DNA of 12,536 nucleotides from Acidobacteriota bacterium (lineage in GTDB: Bacteria; Acidobacteriota; Terriglobia; Bryobacterales; Bryobacteraceae). The position numbers were made by a program, and so were the translations under genes. Below the pieces are notes generated by a model. It was not told the origin of the DNA and did not search any database. It worked only from the letters and a program-made list of their open reading frames with translations. The stretch covers positions 1 through 12,536 of the forward strand of contig CANNLB010000010.1 in assembly GCA_947505565.1 (NCBI GenBank), given 5' to 3'. The number at the start of each line of letters is the position of its first letter. Positions within the stretch are counted from its first letter, which is position 1. Positions 7,000 to 12,536 of the stretch are shown piece after piece.

Positions 7000-8412
7000 A
7001 TGACTCTTGCCCATGTAAAGACACTGATCGCAAACGGTGAGTCGGCGTCGGTCGAGTTCAAGAAATCAACTGGCCAACTTACGCGGGCCGCGGAGACGCT
7101 GTGCGCATTCCTGAATGGGGATGGAGGAACCGTTCTTTTCGGGGTCGCGAACGACGGTTCCGTGGTGGGCCAACTCGTCAGTGACGATACTCTTCGCGAC
7201 GTTGCCGAGACCCTACGGCGAATCGAGCCACCCGTCGCCGTGGGCATCGACCGCATAAAACTACCGGGTAACCGCAGCGAAATACTCGCGCTGTCCGTGT
7301 CACCTGACGACGATAGCCGCGTGTTTGCTTTTGATGGCCGCGCCTATCAGCGCGTTGGCTCGACAACACAAGTCATGCCACAAGAGACCTATCAGCGCTT
7401 GCTGATGGATCGAACGCACTCCCACAAACGGTGGGAAAACAGCGCCTCGCCCATCCACTCGGAGGATCTCGATCTTTCGGAGCTTCGCGCGACCGTCCGC
7501 ATGGGAATTGAATTCGGACGAATTCCGTCAACCGCATCCGCAGAGGCGGGCGACATCTTAGATCGCTTCGGCCTCCGCCTTGGGCAGACATTAACAAACG
7601 CCGCCGCGGTCCTTTTCGCAAAACACGAATCCGCGCACTATCCCCAGTGCCAATTACGATTGGCCCGCTTTCGGGGAATCGACAAGAATGAATTCCTGGA
7701 CCAGCGGCAGTTGAACGGCAACGCCTTTCACCTCCTCATCGAGGCTGTCCAATTCATGAACCGTCACCTCCCCGTTTCCGGTCGGATCGAACCTGGGGTG
7801 TTCGAGCGGGTAGACGCTCCCCTATTTCCACCGGTAGCCTTGCGGGAAGCCCTGGTCAACGCCTTCGTCCATCGGGACTATTCAATCCCCGGCGGAGCCG
7901 TCAGTGTCGCCATCTACGATGATCGGCTGGAGATCTGGAGCGACGGGCGACTGCCCTTTGGCTTAACGGTCGAAGCGCTGGCGAAAGAACACCTCTCTCG
8001 GCCTCGGAATCCGCTCATCGCTGAGGTGTTCTTCCGTCGCGGTCTAGTTGAACGTTGGGGACGTGGAACGTAGAAAATCATCGAGCTCTGCGTCCTCGCC
8101 GGCCAGCCAACACCTCAGTTTCTTGAGCAGGCCGGAGCGGTCGGTGTTCGTTTCTTGCCGAGTGGCTATATTGCCCCGCTACGAGTGGCGCATGATCTTA
8201 CGAACCGGCAGCGGCTGATACTTCAAATCCTATCCGCCTCGGCCCAGGAGCCCTTTGGGAACATAAAGAGGCAGGTTAACCCTGATATTGCGGACCGCAC
8301 TCTGCGGGACGACCTGTTGCACTTGAAACGTCTGCTACTCATCGATTCGGTCGGACGCGGCCGGGGCGCAACCTGGAGCCTGCGAGGATCCCCAGCCCGA
8401 ATAGGGCGGTGA
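7000..8412 (+). pseudogene. AlbA_2 / RecG-like ATP-binding transcriptional regulator, interrupted by one in-frame TAG
   Basis: ATG 7000 gives the family N-terminus. The frame is open further upstream but there overlaps repA; a GGAAGGAG stretch lies about 26 bases before this ATG, farther than usual. Residues 14-58 form an AlbA_2 (schlafen-like) domain: ESASVEFKK, then FLNGDGGTVLFGVANDG. Residues from about 285 resemble the HATPase-like domain of this family: ALREALVNAFVHRDY, then YDDRLEIWSDG. TAG at 8071..8073 (codon 358) interrupts VERWGRGT, and the same frame resumes KIIELC. Relatives usually read GRGTQKI, so a CAG to TAG change is likely. After the TAG come a GAVGVRF block and a C-terminal winged-helix-like region (LTNRQRLILQIL) ending at TGA 8410..8412. 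The whole would be 470 residues. Often annotated 'RecG-like helicase', it has no helicase domain; a regulatory role is usual. Confidence 0.8.
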
Positions 8413-8426
8413 AACCGCCTCATTAT
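8399..8426. repeat. REP-like palindrome, copy 1 (spans the stop of the regulator gene)
   Basis: GGCGGT (8405..8410) and ACCGCC (8414..8419) form a 6-bp stem with a GAA loop. AT-rich flanks extend it imperfectly. The left arm GAATAGGGCGGT differs at one base from the arm of the palindrome at 8564..8590. The TGA stop (8410..8412) is in the loop region. It could act as a weak terminator, although only a short T-poor tail follows. Confidence 0.5.
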
Positions 8427-8790
8427 TGCCTCCATCTACTCTGAGCGCACTGCTCTAAGCATCGGCCCAAAGCCACCCATAAGCACACGAAATCAAGCCG
8501 CTTGTCAGGATTTCCTCGTTGCATGAGCGATCGAGTTTGGATGAAGGTCTTTGTGCACACCCAGAATAAGGCGGTCAGACCGCCTTATTCCGCCTTATTC
8601 GGTGCCCCATTCCTGCGCCCCTTGGTCAGGGTATCCGAGAACCCAAGACGCGACAACTGTTCTGATGCTCGCCTGTCTGATACTCGCCGTCAGCACGAAA
8701 TTCAGCGGCGGCAGCTTCTTCCCAAACGGCTCAGTCTAGAATCGTTAAAGACCGCGGACTGATCCGAAAGCAGACGCACTTTTGCCCGCC
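8413..8790. other. Intergenic region between regulator and oxygenase genes
   Basis: Besides the second REP-like palindrome I see no supported gene. A plus-strand open frame at 8502..8762 has no recognisable motif and runs across the palindrome. A TAGAAT hexamer near 8736 resembles a -10 box, but no convincing -35 accompanies it. The region probably holds the promoter of the oxygenase unit. Confidence 0.4.
8564..8600. repeat. REP-like palindrome, copy 2, with an extra half-unit
   Basis: GAATAAGGCGGT (8564..8575) and ACCGCCTTATTC (8579..8590) are exact reverse complements with a CAG loop, giving a 12-bp perfect stem. A further CGCCTTATTC follows directly at 8591..8600, so the right arm is partly duplicated. 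It is a near copy of the structure at 8399..8426. It may be a bidirectional terminator or a REP-type element between the regulator and oxygenase genes. Confidence 0.6.
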
Positions 8791-11208
8791 ATGAAACACA
8801 TAGCCGTCGAATACAACCACGATTTGAAACCTATCGAGGCGCTGTTGCTGGGCGTTACGCACCCAGGCGACTTTTTCATTGATGGCGGGATGGAAATACC
8901 GATGCCACGCATTCAGGTGGAAGGTGTGGGTACTCTTTCCTTCCCCATACCGCACTCGCAGATTGAAGCGATGGTGCATCAAGCCACGCAGGCGCCATAT
9001 GGACGCGGCCAGGAAACAATCGTTGATACCGCTATACGCAACGTCTGGCAGATATCTCCCAATGCTGTCAACATCGGCGCAAAATCGTGGGAGACAACTT
9101 TCAACAACATCCTGTCGAAAGTCACTACCGGCCTCGGTTGCCCGGATTCCACCATCTCCGCCGAGCTCTATAAACTGCTCATCTACGAAACCGGCGGGTT
9201 CTTTCTCGCGCATCGCGATACCGAAAAGGCACCCGGGATGTTTGGCACGCTGGTCCTAACGCTCCCATCCGCCCATCGCGGAGGAGCCCTCCGTATTCGC
9301 CATGCTGGCCGCGAAGCCACAGCCGCATCCAACGCCGCAGATCCGTCTGAGCTCGCGTTCGTCGCCTTTTATGCCGACTGTGAACACGAGGTCCTGCCAG
9401 TCCTGGAGGGCAATCGGGTTTGCTTAGTCTACAACCTCATCCAAAGGCCGGGCAAAACCGGGGCACAACGGTTGCAGGCGCCCAACTACGAATCCCAAAT
9501 CGAGAAGGCAGGCGCCATACTCGAAGCGTTCTGGAAAGCACCGGGCAAGGCGCAAAAACTGGCGTGGATCCTCGAACATCAATACAGCCCGGCGAGCCTA
9601 AGCTTCTCTGCCTTGAAGGGCGCAGACTCGGCCAAGTCCAACGTTCTGCTGCGAGCTGCGGCAAGGGCCGGATGCGCCGTGCACTTGGCCGTTGTCCACA
9701 TCGGAGAGAGTGGAGCCGCCGAAATAAACGACGATGATTAGTACCGTTCCCGCCGAGCCCGTTACCGGTACAATCTCCAACCGGACGGGGAATCGGAGAG
9801 CGGGGGACAGAATACGAGTTTCGATGCGATCACGGTTGACGATGGCTGGCAGTATCTGGATGAGTGGTCCGATCGGGATGATCGCCCCGCGGAGTTCGGC
9901 TGCATTCCCCTCGCCGGCGGCGAGTTACTTCCGGCGAATGCACTCGACGGAGAACCGCCAGATGATCGGCACCTCACCGAGGCCACCGGAAATGAGGGGG
10001 CGAGCTACGAACGGTCCTATCGTCGTGCGGCCGTCGTGCTCTGGCCCTCGGACCGCACTATAGACGTGTTGCTGGCCGGCGGAGTCACCACGGCGATCCC
10101 ATCTTTGAAGAGGTTGCTCGCGGAAGGCGATAGCGCGTGGGTACAGGCCTTTGCGGCCGCGCGCCGAATCGTGGAGATGTGGCCCGTTGGTTCGTCGCGA
10201 CACAGCTACACATTCGCGGCGGCACCGCCGGTGCCAGCCGACCGATTGACGATGTTCGCGATACTCACCGAGCTAAATTGCTCTGAACTCCTCGAAGCGT
10301 TCATCCGCGAAGTTGTCGTAGTGGACTATGACGGCTCCGAGAACGGGGCCTTGATCAGGGCAGCCGGGATCCTTTCGGAGACCCAAGCCGCCGCCCTCTT
10401 TTCGGCCCTCATCGGAGCCCGCATGCCGAAGTACCCTAACGCCTGCGCGGAACTGCTGCGCGCTCTACCGGCGAATCCACCGCCATCGTTCCTGGCAGTC
10501 GCCGATGCCGCTGTCGAGGGGCTCGACGGAATCGAAACACCCAAACCGGAAAACGCGTGGGAGCCCTTCGGACGCGGGAGGCCAACGGGCCTGGGACCAG
10601 AGTTCATCGACAACCTGATCTCAGGTCTACAGCATTTCGAGGACGGAACACGATGTGCCGTCGCGGCGGGCAAGATCGCATCCCGCCCGGACGTGTTTCT
10701 TCCGGTCACGGTGGTCGTTCCGGCGATCGAGCGGCTCGTCGCCGGACAGTCGTACGGGATGCCCGCGGTTCATCGCGCCGTAGGGGCCCTATGGACAACC
10801 GCGGCGGAATTTCTGCTCAAGCGTAGCGAACTCCCGCCCCGTCCACCGGCCGATTGGCGCTTGGACGTACAAGTGTCCTGCCATTGTGAGGATTGCACCG
10901 AACTGCAAGCATTCGCCAGCAGCCCAACCGAGGTCGTCCATCGGTTTCGCGTCAGGAAGGAGCGCCGTAGTCACCTTCACCAGATAATCGACCGGCACGG
11001 ACTCGACATGACTCACGTGACGGAGCGGGTGGGCTCCCCGCAGACTCTCGTGTGCACGAAGGACCGCCGCACATTCAATGCGCGAGTGCAGGAATACCGG
11101 AGTGAGGTGGCCTCCATGCGAGCGCTCCTGCAACTGACGAAGCATTCCGCTTCCAACGCCGCCCTATCCAAGCGCCTGGAGGCGGCTGTCCAGGCCAGCG
11201 CACGATGA
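8791..11208 (+). pseudogene. Large 2OG-Fe(II) oxygenase (prolyl 4-hydroxylase-like), interrupted by one in-frame TAG
   Basis: ATG 8791 starts a frame that is open to TGA 11206..11208 except for TAG at 9739..9741 (codon 317). The whole would be 805 residues. The N-terminal part has a complete double-stranded beta-helix iron site: HRD (H141, D143), distal H199 in CEHEV and the 2-oxoglutarate-binding R209 in NRVCLVYNL. The conserved context is FGTLVLTLPS and GGALRIRH. After the TAG about 490 more residues follow without a stop, mostly helical, including a cysteine cluster CHCEDC at 10879..10896 and a basic C-terminus. Their family is unknown to me. The stop falls after EINDDD and before YRSRR. 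The truncated 316-residue product keeps every catalytic residue and may be active. The substrate is unknown. The TGA overlaps the ATG of the next gene, so the two form an operon. Relatives are soluble and cytoplasmic. Confidence 0.8.
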
Positions 11209-12138
11209 ATCCTAATTCCCAGAAGGGAGCTCCGCAACAGCGATTCTCCACCTCCACATTGGCAGGCGAAGAGATCGTTCCCTGGCTCGCCGCCGAGGGG
11301 GAATTGGCGTATTCTCCCAGTTCACCGCCCGAACGCGACTATTTCTTCCAATACTCTTGGGTCATTCCCGGCATCTTTGCCCCCGATACAAATCGGCGGC
11401 GTCACTTCTGGTTCGGTGCTGCCATTCGCGATACTGCGGAAGTAAAGCTGCTTTTTCGATTCTGGAACCGAGCGAGGCGAGGCGACATCGACACCTTGTA
11501 CGTTGCAAACGGCGCCGTAAACCCCAATGCCAACCTGACCGCTCCGCTCGCGGCATATCGCCACCAGGATGACCATTCGTGCTTCGGCAGTAATGACCAC
11601 CTCCTCCTGATGCAGCACGGCAGCTATTACATCGGGGACATCCAATGCCAACCAATAATTGATCGTGGCGAACTCATCCTGTACCGGGGCGCTCAGAACG
11701 AGAAAACCGTTCGGCTGTACAGGTTGACGGACGACGCCAAACGTGGACGTTTGATGCGCCGTTCATGCCCGAAGCCTCGCGGACTCCGTCACCTCATTCA
11801 ACGCCGCTCACTGCAATCTGCTCCGGTGCGAAACCGGAGCATTTAATGATCGCTCCTTTCTTTTCGACCGCCACTCTCGCCTGGAAGGCCTCAACCAGGA
11901 GGACGTCGCGCTTCGATCCGCACTTTACTCTGGATACGCATTGGAGGAGTGGTGTGCCTCCCGAAACTTTGGTCCGAACTACGTCAAGTTCCGAACGCCG
12001 TTGACGAATGTTCGTATCACGACCTTTGTAGCGAACGAAACCGAGATCAAAGTGATTGATCCAAACAAGCTTCAGATTATCGAGGCAGTCGGCTGCAAAG
12101 TGCAGGAAGAGGACTCGGGTTCTCGCATTTCCCAGTAG
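11205..12138 (+). pseudogene. Oxygenase-coupled gene of unknown function with a possible ADP-ribosyltransferase-like C-terminus, frameshifted
   Basis: ATG 11205 overlaps the oxygenase stop (ATGA). Frame 1 of the gene runs 184 sensible codons (FFQYSWVIPGIF, FWFGAAIRDTAEVKLLFRF, YRHQDDHSCFGSNDH, YYIGDIQCQPII, ELILYRG) to about 11756, then becomes nonsense and stops at 11846. Skipping one base near 11757 restores coding: AVHARSLADSVTSFNAAHCN, later FNDRSFLFDRHSRLEGL and TPLTNVRITTF, ending at TAG 12136..12138. The simplest reading is a single +1 insertion in a gene of about 311 codons. LYRG (R161) and the later ANETEIKV (ETE at 12037..12045), after KFRTPL, recall the R, S/T and ExE elements of ADP-ribosyltransferases, but this is weak. 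I do not recognise the family. The coupling suggests a joint role with the oxygenase. Confidence 0.65.
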
Positions 12139-12408
12139 TTTGTGTACCGGCTGGTTCCAAGGTGCATGCCAGGGCGAACATCCACAAGGTGAATTCGCGC
12201 GCATCGCCAAACCCTTCGTGGGTTCGCTCTCGAAGTGGGCGCCAGCGCGTCACGCCCATTTTGCGGTGAATGTCAAAGTCATAATCTGGCATTCACTCGG
12301 CCAACCAGCTTGTTTTCAATAGGTTAGCCGCAAGCGGCTACTACGATTAATGCTAATGCAGTAATCGTAGTAAGGAAATTCCGGGCGAAATTCGCCTTAA
12401 GTCGTTGA
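12139..12408. other. Right end of the island: non-coding, rich in short inverted repeats
   Basis: No gene is supported here. A small stem TAGCCG / CGGCTA (12325..12330 and 12335..12340, loop CAAG) is followed by TACTACGATTA (12340..12350) and its exact reverse complement TAATCGTAGTA (12362..12372). Then come GGCGAA / TTCGCC (12384..12389 and 12391..12396). These crowd the last 85 bases before the attachment core and fit a recombination site better than a terminator, as no T-run follows. Confidence 0.55.
12358..12375 (+). repeat. Island-end repeat, right copy (possible recombinase arm site)
   Basis: GCAGTAATCGTAGTAAGG matches the left copy at 5931..5948 in 16 of 18 positions and lies 33 bp from the right attachment core. 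An inverted partial copy (TACTACGATTA, 12340..12350) lies just beside it. Confidence 0.5.
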
Positions 12409-12488
<80 letters not shown>

Positions 12489-12536
12489 TCATTGCCTTCC
12501 AACCCCACCATCATACCTCACCATTTCCACTTTCGC

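Noticed and set aside
8502..8762. Small plus-strand open frame between regulator and oxygenase
   Set aside because: It runs through a perfect palindrome, has no motif and sits in low-quality intergenic sequence.
11744..11785. A third frame reading TWTFDAPFMPEASRT between the two parts of the fourth island gene, implying two frameshifts
   Set aside because: It looks protein-like, but one inserted base near 11757 joins the two long coding stretches directly and is simpler.
6027..12138. Full reassignment of TAG to an amino acid across the island
   Set aside because: TAG also appears where genes should end (6963 and 12136), and reading repA through 6963 would run non-homologous sequence into the next gene. 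Each gene has only one internal TAG, fewer than reassignment would give. Partial suppression remains open and is reported separately.
12077..12292. Minus-strand open frame of 71 codons starting MPDYDFDIHRK
   Set aside because: It overlaps the well-supported C-terminus of the plus-strand gene, has no recognisable motif and no clear ribosome binding site.

Overview
The window looks like part of the chromosome of a GC-rich, probably environmental bacterium. The accessory gene families resemble what I remember from Acidobacteriota and similar soil lineages, but nothing here fixes the taxon. No rRNA and no taxon-specific housekeeping gene is present.

Layout. (1) 1..4871, plus strand: a tight operon of intact genes. 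It holds an HtrL/YibB-like plus GT-A glycosyltransferase fusion (cut by the left edge), a GlcNAc-type glycosyltransferase, a PqqD-like peptide-binding protein, an HprK-related kinase and a second GlcNAc-type glycosyltransferase. Three of the four junctions overlap by 4 bases, so the genes are probably translated together. PqqD-like plus HprK-like proteins between paralogous sugar transferases suggest a peptide- or glycan-modifying pathway. (2) 4872..5787: a gene graveyard with the N-terminal remnant of an IS1380-type transposase and, on the minus strand, a remnant of an SF2 (Res-type) helicase. (3) 5788..12458: an integrated element of 6621 bp, bounded by a perfect 50-bp direct repeat. The right copy is the 3' part of an intact tRNA-Gly(CCC) gene; the left copy is the truncated duplicate expected after integration into a tRNA 3' end. 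(4) tRNA-Gly at 12414..12488, minus strand.

The island carries four plus-strand genes: a plasmid RepA-type initiator, an AlbA_2/RecG-like ATP-binding regulator, a large 2OG-Fe(II) oxygenase, and a coupled gene whose C-terminus has an ADP-ribosyltransferase-like motif. No integrase is present. RepA plus tRNA attachment sites suggest an integrated plasmid or a satellite relying on a recombinase supplied in trans.

Most striking, every island gene carries exactly one obvious lesion. The first three have a single in-frame TAG with clearly coding sequence after it, and the fourth has one frameshift. This fits recent decay best, but the all-TAG pattern deserves an explicit test for suppression or recoding. 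The two last genes overlap by 4 bases and form the likely cargo: an oxygenase with a large uncharacterised C-terminal region and a partner of unknown function.
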